DNA of 34,414 nucleotides from JBKHJA01 sp046538375 (lineage in GTDB: Bacteria; Acidobacteriota; Aminicenantia; Aminicenantales; Aminicenantaceae), in contig JBKHJA010000015.1 of the NCBI GenBank assembly GCA_046538375.1, positions 1 to 34,414 on the forward strand. Direction: 5' to 3'. The position numbers and the translations under genes were made by a program. Shown piece by piece: positions 15,709 through 24,517 of the stretch. The notes under the pieces were generated by a model. That model was not told the DNA's origin, did no database searches, and saw only the letters and a program-made list of their open reading frames with translations. Within the stretch, counting starts at the first letter, position 1. Each line of letters begins with the position of its first letter.

Positions 15709-18083
15709 CACTGACTGGCCTTTTTCCCGAAGATCTGGCGCAAAAGGATACCCATCAAGATGATCAGTGTCAAAACGGTTATGGAAGCTCCTATTTCAAA
15801 AGAAAGGGGGCGGTAAAAAAACTCCACCGTGTGATCTCCTTTATTCAAGTATACGGAACGGAAAAGATAATTGGCCCTGTAGATCCTTGTGGGCTGGCCG
15901 TCCACAAAGGCTTTCCATCCGGGATAATACACTTCACTCAACAACAGAAAACCGTGGTTCATAAGTGAAGCTTTCAGGGTGAACTGGTTCTCTTTATAGT
16001 TTATAAACGAAATTTCATCCTTTTCTTCTTCTGCAAACATATAACCGCCAGATTCCTCAGGCTCTTCTTCCAGGATGACGAAAGCCCGGGGATCAAAACG
16101 GGGATCTTTCAAAATCTCCAAAATCTTCTGCCTTTTTTCTTCTACCCTTACAGAATGGACCATAAAGGCTCGTGGGAATGCCCCTTTATTTTCATAAACA
16201 TGGAGTTTCAAAGTGTCCTTCCTATCAGGATCCCAGGTCTTTGCTGCGGGAATTTCATCTGTGTACACAAGGGGAAACCGCTCATCTTCGATCTTTTCAG
16301 TGGTCAAGATATACTTTGTATTCAGCAAGTCCACAGCACGGGAATCATAACGGGCCACCCTCATCAGACAGGCGTCCTGGGTCACAGGTTTCTCCTGAAA
16401 AGCGGCGATGAAATTGACATAATCCTCCATCATCTCAAGAGAACCATAGCCATTGATGCTTGAAATCTTGTGCAGTTTTAAAACCGGATCCTGCTCTGGA
16501 TAATCCAAAATGGGTAAAACCCGGAAAGGCTGGTCTTCCTTTTTCAAGAAGTCAATGTATTTTTGTTTGCTCACAAAGGGAGTGAGGTCATAGGTCCGGA
16601 TAAACTTTGTTCCATAAAACATTAAATCCATAAAGATCAGCATCAGGACCACCGCCTTTAGGATAAGATCTCTTGTTCTCCTTTTATGGAGAAGAATTAA
16701 CGGAATTGCTCCTGCCATGACCACAAAACCTATGGTCCCCAGATCGTAAATGACCGTATTTCGAAACTTGTCTATCTTGGACTTCACATATTCCATGAAG
16801 CCAGGGTCATCAGCCGATGGAGTTAAATTCATCTGGAAAATAAAAACAAGTGAAGCCACAAGCACCAAAACCGCCCCGCCGATGACCATCAACATGGCCA
16901 GCACCTTCAATGTTCTCTCCTTCTGCATCCAGATTCTTCTCTCCAGGAAGAACATCCCAAATCCGCACAGAATAGAAACAGAGAAGACATATAGATATAA
17001 GAAGAAAATAGGGTTTCTAAAGGCACTGAATCCGGGCAGGAATCGATAAAGAAAGCCGTATACAGGGATGTACTTGCCGAGAGCGAAAAAAAGGGAAAGG
17101 CCAACCAGCAGCCAGAAAAACAAAACGTATCTGTTTTTAATCAGGAAGAGCGAGAGGACAGCCAGAAAGAGCGGGAGGATGCCGATGTATCCAAGAGAAA
17201 CTGGAAAGGGGAAACTTGACGCTCCAAAAATGGGAGAAGAACGAGGGAAGAGGAAAGTGATAAGATAGGAAGGATGCATGGACCACCGGGTGAACAAGGC
17301 AAAAGTGTCTGCCGATGGTTCGCGGATAGAAAATTGAGAGAGTTCAGCGGCAGGAACAAGCTGGACCGCGGCTGCGGCAATTCCGACCACCACCACAATC
17401 AAAAAGCTGGTCACAGGAACCAAAGCTTTTCTTCCTTCTCTATTTTTCAAAGAAGAGAGGAATAAGAAGATGGCAAAAAAGAACAAAGCCATCAGGCCAT
17501 AGTAAGGAAACTGAAGATGCCCGCTGAACATCTGGACACTTAAAATCACTCCAGAAAGTACGGCATAGGATGGTTTTGCCTGTTTGACAGCTTTCAGGAA
17601 AAACAGGAACACCAATGGTGTCCAGGTGATGGATCCCAACCTGGTCTCATGTCCCCACCAGATTTCATCCACAAAATAGCCGCTGAACATGAAGGTGAGA
17701 GCACTGACCAAGGAGCCCGCTCTGCTCAAACCCAAGTTTGCGGCTAAAAGGTACATAAAAAAACCGGCCAAGAAAACATGGAGTATGAGGCTGGAATTCA
17801 TCCCCAGATGCGCAGGTAAAAGCAAAAACAAGAGATTGACAGGATAAAAAATATGACAGCGCAAGCTGGCCAGGTATGGAAATCCAGAGAAAGTATAAGG
17901 ATTCCATAGAGGAAGAGATAAGGACTTGAGTTGTTCGGCGTCAAACAAGCGGTAAGGATAGAGCATCCTCAAATGATCCTCCACATGCCCGATGGAGATA
18001 AAATTCAAAGAAACCAGTTTGTGCAGGAAGAGGAGGGTCAAACCCAATAACAAAAGCATGACCAGGACCTTAGCGATTTTCAT
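15708..18083 (-). CDS. YfhO-family large membrane protein (GT-C-like)
   Basis: The 791-residue protein has an N-terminal helix, an acidic loop motif GHVEDHLRMLYPYR (32-45), LPLWNPYTFSGFP and about a dozen further helices. A long extracytoplasmic C-terminal domain ends in the family pattern LLLSEVYYPGWKAFVDGQ, then YRANYLFRSVYLNKGDH and a final membrane helix. This matches YfhO, a GT-C-related family in Gram-positives linked to glycosylation of lipoteichoic acid with polyprenyl-phosphate sugars. Here the lipid-linked sugar could come from one of the GT2 enzymes of the locus. The next gene starts within its stop codon; the upstream rSAM ends 20 bp away. Length and architecture are typical. The acceptor is unknown. 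Confidence 0.85.
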   Translation of the reverse strand: MKIAKVLVMLLLLGLTLLFLHKLVSLNFISIGHVEDHLRMLYPYRLFDAEQLKSLSLPLWNPYTFSGFPYLASLRCHIFYPVNLLFLLLPAHLGMNSSLILHVFLAGFFMYLLAANLGLSRAGSLVSALTFMFSGYFVDEIWWGHETRLGSITWTPLVFLFFLKAVKQAKPSYAVLSGVILSVQMFSGHLQFPYYGLMALFFFAIFLFLSSLKNREGRKALVPVTSFLIVVVVGIAAAAVQLVPAAELSQFSIREPSADTFALFTRWSMHPSYLITFLFPRSSPIFGASSFPFPVSLGYIGILPLFLAVLSLFLIKNRYVLFFWLLVGLSLFFALGKYIPVYGFLYRFLPGFSAFRNPIFFLYLYVFSVSILCGFGMFFLERRIWMQKERTLKVLAMLMVIGGAVLVLVASLVFIFQMNLTPSADDPGFMEYVKSKIDKFRNTVIYDLGTIGFVVMAGAIPLILLHKRRTRDLILKAVVLMLIFMDLMFYGTKFIRTYDLTPFVSKQKYIDFLKKEDQPFRVLPILDYPEQDPVLKLHKISSINGYGSLEMMEDYVNFIAAFQEKPVTQDACLMRVARYDSRAVDLLNTKYILTTEKIEDERFPLVYTDEIPAAKTWDPDRKDTLKLHVYENKGAFPRAFMVHSVRVEEKRQKILEILKDPRFDPRAFVILEEEPEESGGYMFAEEEKDEISFINYKENQFTLKASLMNHGFLLLSEVYYPGWKAFVDGQPTRIYRANYLFRSVYLNKGDHTVEFFYRPLSFEIGASITVLTLIILMGILLRQIFGKKASQ

Positions 18084-18103
18084 TGGAAATCTGATCTATA
18101 AAT

Positions 18104-19504
18104 TCAGGTGATTTTTCGAAGCTGAAGTCCCCATCTCAAAAGATGGATCAAATTGAGATTCAAATTGCTCTTCATAGCAGGGGCACTGGTCAGATCAAAC
18201 ACCATTTTGAACAGTCTGTTGGGCGGCAGTTTGATCAGGACTTTAATAAAAGGCATCAGAAAGGGAAATTTTATGGCCAGATAAGCAAACCTGCTCAGAT
18301 TGACGATTCGATCGATGTCCTCAATCTGAAGAACACTTCCCTCATTCATGGTGTCCAAGTACTCGACTTCTCTATCCAGGAAACCATGCTCAGCGGCGTA
18401 GTCAGCGATTTCTGTTTTCGGATAGGGTTGAAAAATGTTGTTGATGGTATAATCCGGCTTTAACCGGCGGTTGAGATGAACGGTTTCAAAGGCCGTGGCC
18501 AGGGTTTCATGGGGAAGGCCAAACATATTGTATGTTCCGAACTTGAGCCTGTGCCTCCTCAGTATACGGGCCGTGTCTATGAGCTTCCTGTTGGTCAGGT
18601 TTTTTTTCAAGATTCGGTTTCTCAGGTCCTGGTCACCAGTCTCCACTCCGAAATAGATATTCAGACAGCCGGAGGATTTTAAAGCATGAACCACCTCCTC
18701 ATCCAGTTCATGAGCATGAGCCAGGGCAGTGAAAGGCAGATTGATTTCTTGTTTATATTTGGGCAAAAACTCCAGCAGCCATCTTCGGTTCCCGGTGAAG
18801 GTGTCATCTGGAAACCGGATCAATTTTAGCCTGTATTTTTCTGCCGTCTCCTTTATTTCTTGAATCAAGCTGTCCACCCCTCTTTTCCGGACAACACGGC
18901 CCAAACCGCGGTAGAGCTGGTTGAACTTGTGGTTAAAACAAAACGAGCACCTGTAAGGACATCCCCTTCCCGTCAAGAACTTCATGGCTGGAACGGACCG
19001 GAGGATTCTGCAGTCATCATAAAGCGTTCTATCAGGAAAGGGCAGCTCATCCAAATCCTGGACTAAAAATCTCAAGTCGTTCTTAAAAAGGCGGCCGTCC
19101 CTTTTAATCCAGAAATTTTTAATGTGTGAGATATCCTCACTTTTATCTAACTTCTCGGCTATTTCTAAGACAGTGAATTCTCCCTCTCCCAGACAGATCA
19201 TGTCCACACAGGGCTCCTGGATCACCTCGGGAAAAAAGGTAGGATGAGGCCCCCCCAATAAGATGGGCTTATGGATATGATTCTTGATTTCCGAGGCCAC
19301 ATTGAGCACCCATTTGTGAGGGCCTGTCATGGTAGAAAATCCGATCAAATCAGGATTAAAATCCCTTAATTCCTGGAGATAATTCCTGTGTTCACTCAGC
19401 ACGAAGAGGCGGCAGTCATGGCCGTGTTTTTTCAACAGAGCCGAGATGGACATAGGCCCCATGTATTCAAAAGGCAGATTTTGTAAAAAAAGCACTTTAG
19501 CCAT
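18104..19504 (-). CDS. B12-binding-type radical SAM enzyme (rSAM-2)
   Basis: The protein has 466 residues. The N-terminal domain starts KVLFLQNLPFEYMGPMSIS and carries LLGGPHPTFFPE (82-93) and CLGEGEFTVLE, typical of the cobalamin-binding domain fused to radical SAM proteins. The SAM core has GRGCPYRCSFC with cysteines 182, 186 and 189, and YFGVETGDQDLR further on. The usual SRGC is GRGC here. Class B members perform methylation or C-C and C-O rearrangements with SAM and often methylcobalamin. The spacing of 20 bp to the YfhO gene and 55 bp from the methyltransferase-like gene fits one transcript. Substrate not predictable. Confidence 0.87.
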   Translation of the reverse strand: MAKVLFLQNLPFEYMGPMSISALLKKHGHDCRLFVLSEHRNYLQELRDFNPDLIGFSTMTGPHKWVLNVASEIKNHIHKPILLGGPHPTFFPEVIQEPCVDMICLGEGEFTVLEIAEKLDKSEDISHIKNFWIKRDGRLFKNDLRFLVQDLDELPFPDRTLYDDCRILRSVPAMKFLTGRGCPYRCSFCFNHKFNQLYRGLGRVVRKRGVDSLIQEIKETAEKYRLKLIRFPDDTFTGNRRWLLEFLPKYKQEINLPFTALAHAHELDEEVVHALKSSGCLNIYFGVETGDQDLRNRILKKNLTNRKLIDTARILRRHRLKFGTYNMFGLPHETLATAFETVHLNRRLKPDYTINNIFQPYPKTEIADYAAEHGFLDREVEYLDTMNEGSVLQIEDIDRIVNLSRFAYLAIKFPFLMPFIKVLIKLPPNRLFKMVFDLTSAPAMKSNLNLNLIHLLRWGLQLRKIT

Positions 19505-19559
19505 AACTCAAAGACCTGTCTATTGAACTTAGCTCATGGAATTAAAAAGGCGGAACAGA

Positions 19560-20345
19560 TTACGGAGATTTTACAAGAGCATAGACAATATGAGCCTTCC
19601 TCTTTTTTATGAAATCGGGTATGAGACTTTCACCCAGATTGTATATCTCCAATCCTTTCATCAAAAGAGCTTCCAGCCGGCTTTCAGCGGCCTGCTGGCG
19701 CTTTTCCTTTGATCGGCTCAAACCGGGGGGGAAAGGCGGCATATCCAGATATCCGCAATCAAAAATATCCGCTTTCGAATCTCCTTCCACACAATGAGCT
19801 GTCAATTCTTCCAGAGAAACACCGCTTAAGCCGCTCCATCGGGCATGTGATCTGTTCTCCCTGTTGGGTGCAAACAGAGCAAAATTCTCAGCAAGTCTTA
19901 TCAGGTTTGAAATGTAAATTCCCCGGGCTCCGTCCAGCCTCTGCAGCACTTCACTGGAAAGGGCAAGGTCAAATCTTCTGTTTTTTGAACTGAGCCCGGT
20001 GAATCTTTCAATCCGCTCGGTTTTTAAAAAAAAGACTTTTGATCCCCCAAATATCTTCTTTGTGTTCAAAGTTTGGAAGACCTTTTGGGCCCTTTCCAAG
20101 ATATCAGGCCTTTCATCCACCACCACTGTTTCCGCCTGCAGCATTTGACCAAGAAGAAAAAAATCCATGCTCAAACCATATTTTTGGGGAAGACCGGCTA
20201 TCAAGATCTGGCTGAGATTTTTTATGGAATTTATAAATTTTTTTAATTTCCTTAACTTTATATAATATTCGTAGGCTGTTCCCAGGCCCTCTCCTTCAGC
20301 CAAATTTATGTTGTACAAAGATTTTATACCTTTTATCTTAATCAT
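19560..20345 (-). CDS. Methyltransferase-like protein with degenerate SAM motif
   Basis: The 261-residue protein has the layout of a class I methyltransferase: a strand and glycine loop ILIAGLPQKYGLS (about 47-59), an acidic strand end ETVVVDERPDILERAQ (72-87), and FDLALSSEVLQRLDG at the motif IV position. The glycine loop lacks the usual ExGxGxG form, so SAM binding is doubtful. The call is by pattern only; I do not recognise the family. Its start follows the stop of the upstream epimerase with no base between (TAGATG), so the two are tightly coupled and may act on the same sugar or lipid. It could be a true methyltransferase or a non-catalytic relative. Confidence 0.55.
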   Translation of the reverse strand: MIKIKGIKSLYNINLAEGEGLGTAYEYYIKLRKLKKFINSIKNLSQILIAGLPQKYGLSMDFFLLGQMLQAETVVVDERPDILERAQKVFQTLNTKKIFGGSKVFFLKTERIERFTGLSSKNRRFDLALSSEVLQRLDGARGIYISNLIRLAENFALFAPNRENRSHARWSGLSGVSLEELTAHCVEGDSKADIFDCGYLDMPPFPPGLSRSKEKRQQAAESRLEALLMKGLEIYNLGESLIPDFIKKRKAHIVYALVKSP

Positions 20346-21332
20346 CTACATATAATGATTTTGGCGGTACCAGTGAACCGTCCTTCTCACTCCTTCCCTG
20401 AAAGAAATCTTGGGGGTGTATCCCAAAACTTCTCTGGCTTTCTCAATACTGAAGGCTCTGTTCTGGCTGAAAAATTTAACCCGAGAGACTGTAATCGGCG
20501 GCTCAGATCGAGTCGACCTGGCCAAAAACTGCCACATACGGGCTGCGGCGTGGGCGATGAACAGGGGAATTCTGATTTTAGGTAGAGGGACATCCATTTC
20601 CTCCGCCATGATTCCTACAAATTCCTTGACCTCAAGAGGTCGGCCGCCTGCAATCAAGAATATTTCACCCAAAGCCTTTTCATTATCCGTACACAGGCTG
20701 ATTCCTTCGATCAAATCATCGATGTAGGTGGGATGCAGCAGGCTTTCACCTTTCCCCATAAATGCGAATCTTCTCTCTGCTAAGGCTTGAAATAAGCCCA
20801 GCACATGAGTATCTCCGGGGCCGTACACAAATTCCGGCCGGATGATGGTGAAGGGGAAGGCATACCGGGCGCCGTATTTCATTATTTCCTTTTCGGCTTC
20901 ACACTTTGTTTCTTCATAGATGTTAGAAGGATTAAAAGGATAGGACTCATCAGCCTTCACTCCGTTGGAAAGAGGCCCTAAAACACCGGCGCTGCTCAAA
21001 TGGATGAACTGCTTGATGTTGGTATGGAGACAGCTCTGCATGAGGTTTTGAACACCTTTGAAGTTAATGTCCCAGTATGCTTTTTCGGGTATTCTCCATC
21101 CACCGAGAACCCCGAAGGCAGAAAAGACCAGATCAACGTCTTTTGTCCATTTTTGGAGGGATTCCTTTTCAAGCACATCCCCGCGAACCCATTCCATTCC
21201 TCTCTCTTTCTGAAGTCTCCTGTCTGTATGCCTTTCTCTGACCAGAACCCTGACCTGTATCCCTTTGGCTAACAGATCCCTCACTATATGACTTCCGATA
21301 AACCCAGTCCCCCCGGCAACAAAGGCTTTCAT
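20346..21332 (-). CDS. NAD-dependent epimerase/dehydratase (extended SDR)
   Basis: The 328-residue protein has the nucleotide-binding GGTGFIGSH at 7-15, the HLSSAGVLG strand with the catalytic serine near 113-114, and the YxxxK pair Y139/K143 in NIYEETK. IIRPEFVYGPGDTH is a common region of sugar-nucleotide and dihydroflavonol-reductase-like SDRs. It probably reduces, epimerises or dehydrates a nucleotide sugar or a lipid-bound intermediate in the cytoplasm. It differs clearly from GalE at 5111. The start ATG has GGGATGAT upstream as a possible Shine-Dalgarno. It sits between the tandem rSAM pair and the methyltransferase-like gene. Sterol- or hopanoid-linked SDRs have similar motifs, so the substrate may be lipid or sugar. 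Confidence 0.83.
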   Translation of the reverse strand: MKAFVAGGTGFIGSHIVRDLLAKGIQVRVLVRERHTDRRLQKERGMEWVRGDVLEKESLQKWTKDVDLVFSAFGVLGGWRIPEKAYWDINFKGVQNLMQSCLHTNIKQFIHLSSAGVLGPLSNGVKADESYPFNPSNIYEETKCEAEKEIMKYGARYAFPFTIIRPEFVYGPGDTHVLGLFQALAERRFAFMGKGESLLHPTYIDDLIEGISLCTDNEKALGEIFLIAGGRPLEVKEFVGIMAEEMDVPLPKIRIPLFIAHAAARMWQFLARSTRSEPPITVSRVKFFSQNRAFSIEKAREVLGYTPKISFREGVRRTVHWYRQNHYM

Positions 21333-21357
21333 ATCATCCCAAAGATCTGAACGGGGC

Positions 21358-22938
21358 TCATACGATGCGGCTTCCCTGCTTCCTGCTCCTGCCTCTTCTC
21401 CCTAACCAGGAAAAAACAGGCTTCCCTTCCCAGAGCCATTTGACTGCTATGGCCGCCAATTTTATGGTGTTACAGGCACTGGCAAAATAGACCAAGGGGC
21501 CGGGGTATTTCTGTAAAAAATAAATTCTGCTCAGCCATTTGATGAACCCCTTAGGCACAAATCTCTTGGAAGTGAGCGAATACAGGCTGATCCAGTATCG
21601 ATCTTCATCTGGCCGGGGATGCTTGAGGCTGACATACATCTGGTTAAAGCTCCTGGTGGCCCTACCTTCCACCTGATCCTCAGAGATCAACCTGGCCTGG
21701 AGAGCTTTTGTGGTCAAAATGGTATTGGGAAAATAGATGAGCGAGAACATGTGCATATAAAAAGGCCTGGATATTTTGAGCATGAGATCCAGCCCCTGTC
21801 TCTTATCCTGGGGAGATTCAAACGGATTGTCCACAATGATGTCGTAAAAAGGAGTGATTTTTAAATCTCTCATTACCCGGGATGTCTCGATCAGCCTCTT
21901 ATCCGACACAGGACGTTCAAAAATCTTCTTCCGGACGCGCTCTGAACCCGTTTGAATGCCGATCTCCACCCGCTCCAGACCTGCGCTCTTGAGCATACGC
22001 ATAATCTTCCTGTCGGTGGTGATGGGGTGCTGCATGCAGTGAAAGGGGAGATGGACATCTTTTTTAAACTTCTCCACAAACTCTTCCACCCATTCCTTGT
22101 CCCAAGAAAAGACTTCATCGATGAAGTCGATTCTTTTCAATCGGGAAAAAAACTGTTTCTGGGTGTTTATTTCGCGCAGAACATTCTGGACACTCCTCAG
22201 TCTCACCAGAGGTCCTTTTCCCTTATACAAACTGCGAAAGATGCTGTTGCTGCAGTAGCTGCAGTGATAGGGACAGCCTCTGGATGTCAAGACATCCAGA
22301 TTAAAAGCCTGAACACCCGGGTCCCTTTCTAAGATTCTCTCATCCTCGATGAAATATTTATTTTCATCCACATAATCTGGAAAAGGAAGCGAATCCAAAT
22401 TCTGGATCAGCGGCCTGAGTGGATTCCTCTTCACCTGCCCGTCCTTGCGGATCCATAGATTCTGGATGTCTGTTGTGTTCTGACCCCACCAGAGCTTTTG
22501 GGCCAACTCCAGAACCGCCTGCTCCCCTTCTCCCAGACAAATCATGTCAGCCGCCTGGATGCTGTCCTCGGGATCCACAGTGGCATGAGTCCCTCCCCAT
22601 ATCACCGGCTTGCTTAAACTGGTCTGAATTCTTCGGGTGATCTCTCTGGCGATATTCAAAAATGAGGAGCGAACACCGATCCCGATCAGATCAGGATCGA
22701 GGTCCTTGAGCAAACCCACCAGCAAATCGTATTCTCTCCTGGCCGGCAGTTCCATAAGATCCAGCGCAATGTTCTTTTCTTTGAAGAAAATCATGTGGAC
22801 ATCAAATCCTTCTTTCCTGAGCACCGCGGCCAGATATCGGAGTCCGATGGAACTTGAAGAATACAGAGCAATCAGGCTTATTTTAAATTTTTTTCGCTCT
22901 GACATGGATTTAAAACCAGGTTTCATTTTATTCTGCAT
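21358..22938 (-). CDS. B12-binding-type radical SAM enzyme (rSAM-3, tandem paralogue of rSAM-4)
   Basis: The protein has up to 526 residues. The N-terminal cobalamin-type domain carries VIWGGTHATVDPEDSIQ (112-128) and CLGEGEQAVLEL. The radical SAM motif SRGCPYHCSYC has cysteines 222, 226 and 229, followed by RLKRIDFIDEVFSWDK and IGIQTGSERVRKK. By eye more than half of the residues match the next upstream gene, including FYDIIVDNPFES and ISEDQVE, so the two arose by duplication. Both end with a hydrophobic segment (ASACNTIKLAAIAVKWLWEG) that could contact the membrane. In-frame ATGs at 22938, 22926 and 22905 are possible; alignment with rSAM-4 favours 22905. The product is unknown. Confidence 0.88.
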   Translation of the reverse strand: MQNKMKPGFKSMSERKKFKISLIALYSSSSIGLRYLAAVLRKEGFDVHMIFFKEKNIALDLMELPARREYDLLVGLLKDLDPDLIGIGVRSSFLNIAREITRRIQTSLSKPVIWGGTHATVDPEDSIQAADMICLGEGEQAVLELAQKLWWGQNTTDIQNLWIRKDGQVKRNPLRPLIQNLDSLPFPDYVDENKYFIEDERILERDPGVQAFNLDVLTSRGCPYHCSYCSNSIFRSLYKGKGPLVRLRSVQNVLREINTQKQFFSRLKRIDFIDEVFSWDKEWVEEFVEKFKKDVHLPFHCMQHPITTDRKIMRMLKSAGLERVEIGIQTGSERVRKKIFERPVSDKRLIETSRVMRDLKITPFYDIIVDNPFESPQDKRQGLDLMLKISRPFYMHMFSLIYFPNTILTTKALQARLISEDQVEGRATRSFNQMYVSLKHPRPDEDRYWISLYSLTSKRFVPKGFIKWLSRIYFLQKYPGPLVYFASACNTIKLAAIAVKWLWEGKPVFSWLGRRGRSRKQGSRIV

Positions 22939-22977
22939 CAGAAATTTATTGGCCCATTATCCCCCTTATCCATGTCC

Positions 22978-24516
22978 TCAGATGATAGGACTCCTCCCCC
23001 GCCTGGCAGTCTGGCGAATTGTGGAAAAAACAGGCTTTCCCTCCCAGAGCCACTTCACCGCGATCAAGCTCAATTTTAAGGTATTGGCAAAATCGGCAAA
23101 CAGGACCAAAATCTTGGGGTGTTTCCTCAAAAAATCTCTATGACTCAGCCACCTTATAAGTGATTTGGAAATGAAACTCTTGGAAGCCAGAGAATAAAGA
23201 CTGATCCAGAATTGATTGTCTTTAGGTCGGGGATATCTTAAGGTGACAAACATCTGCTCAAAGGTCTGTTGGGCACGGCTTTCCACCTGGTCCTCAGAGA
23301 TGAGGTGGGCAGACAAAGCCCGCTTTGTGATTATGGTGTTTGGAAAAAATATCAATGAAAACACATGAAGATGAAAGGGCCGTGGAAACTGGAGCAGAAA
23401 TTCCAGCCCCTGTCTTTTGTCCTCTTCGGATTCAAAGGGATTGTCGACGATAAAATCATAAAAAGGCACGATGCCCATTTCCTTAAGCAATCGGGAATTT
23501 TGAAGAAGTCTCCTGTCTGAAACAGGCCGTTCAAAATATTCCCTGCGTATCCGCTCTGATCCACTCTGAACCCCCACTTCAACTCTTTCCAGGCCGGCCT
23601 CTTTCAACAGTTTCAGGATCTCTTTATTGACCATGTTGGGATGTTGGGCACAATGAAACGGCAAACCAACTTCATTCCTGTAACACTCGATAAATTCAGC
23701 CGTCCATTTCTTATCCCAGGCAAAAACTTCATCGATAAAATCAACTCTCCTCAAACGGGGAAAACGGTCCATGAGAGCATGAATCTCCTCCATCACATTT
23801 TCAACGCTCCGCCTCCTGATCCGAGGCCCCTTCTTATGATAAATGGCATTGAAAATGCTGTTGCAGCAGTAGGAACAGTGATAGGGACATCCGCGGGAGG
23901 CCAGAATATTGAGGTTGTAAGTCTGAAGACCTGGATCATAAGAAGACTTAACACCTTGTTCAATGAAATATTTATTTTTATCTCCGTAATCAGGAAAAGG
24001 CAGACTGTCTAAATCTTTTATCAACGGCCGCACTTCATTTTTGATGATACGCCCGTCTTTTCTTATCCAAAGATTCTTGATATGTGAAATATGTTGAGAG
24101 GAAGATATCTTCTCTGCCAGTTCCAGAAGCGGATATTCTCCTTCTCCCAGACAAATCATGTCAGCCACCTGAATGCTTTCATCTGGAGCTATGGTGGGAT
24201 GAGTTCCACCCCAGATCACAGGAATGGATAATTCTCTCTTTATTTTTTTGGTTATTTGGGAAGCAATTTTAAAATAGGATGAACGGAGACTGAGACCCAC
24301 CATATCAGGATTCAGCCTCTTGAGCAAATCGACCAAAAATCGGTACTCCTTTCTGGTGGGCAGAGTCATGGAATCAGCAGCCAGATAGAGCTCTTTAAAC
24401 AAGATCAGCGAGACCTTATGCCCATAATTATTGAGGATAGAACTGAGGTATCTTATTCCTATAGCATCGGTGGAGTAAAGCGATATTAAGGCAATATGGG
24501 CTTTCCTGGCCGCCAT
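22978..24516 (-). CDS. B12-binding-type radical SAM enzyme (rSAM-4, tandem paralogue of rSAM-3)
   Basis: The 512-residue protein has a cobalamin-type N-terminal domain with IWGGTHPTIAPDESIQ (101-116) and CLGEGEYPLLEL. SRGCPYHCSYCC gives cluster cysteines 210, 214 and 217, with one further cysteine directly after. The body is co-linear with rSAM-3 down to the C-terminal hydrophobic segment and WLWEGKPVFS. The start ATG lies one base after the stop of the upstream rSAM-5, with an AAGG purine stretch as ribosome site inside that gene's end. The pair may act on two similar positions of one substrate or form a heteromer. Neither has lost its cluster ligands. Confidence 0.88.
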   Translation of the reverse strand: MAARKAHIALISLYSTDAIGIRYLSSILNNYGHKVSLILFKELYLAADSMTLPTRKEYRFLVDLLKRLNPDMVGLSLRSSYFKIASQITKKIKRELSIPVIWGGTHPTIAPDESIQVADMICLGEGEYPLLELAEKISSSQHISHIKNLWIRKDGRIIKNEVRPLIKDLDSLPFPDYGDKNKYFIEQGVKSSYDPGLQTYNLNILASRGCPYHCSYCCNSIFNAIYHKKGPRIRRRSVENVMEEIHALMDRFPRLRRVDFIDEVFAWDKKWTAEFIECYRNEVGLPFHCAQHPNMVNKEILKLLKEAGLERVEVGVQSGSERIRREYFERPVSDRRLLQNSRLLKEMGIVPFYDFIVDNPFESEEDKRQGLEFLLQFPRPFHLHVFSLIFFPNTIITKRALSAHLISEDQVESRAQQTFEQMFVTLRYPRPKDNQFWISLYSLASKSFISKSLIRWLSHRDFLRKHPKILVLFADFANTLKLSLIAVKWLWEGKPVFSTIRQTARRGRSPII

Positions 24517-24517
24517 T

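Noticed and set aside
22637..23143. 168-codon plus-strand frame spanning the rSAM-3/rSAM-4 junction
   Set aside because: It is antisense to the conserved ends of two real genes and has no ribosome site or domain.
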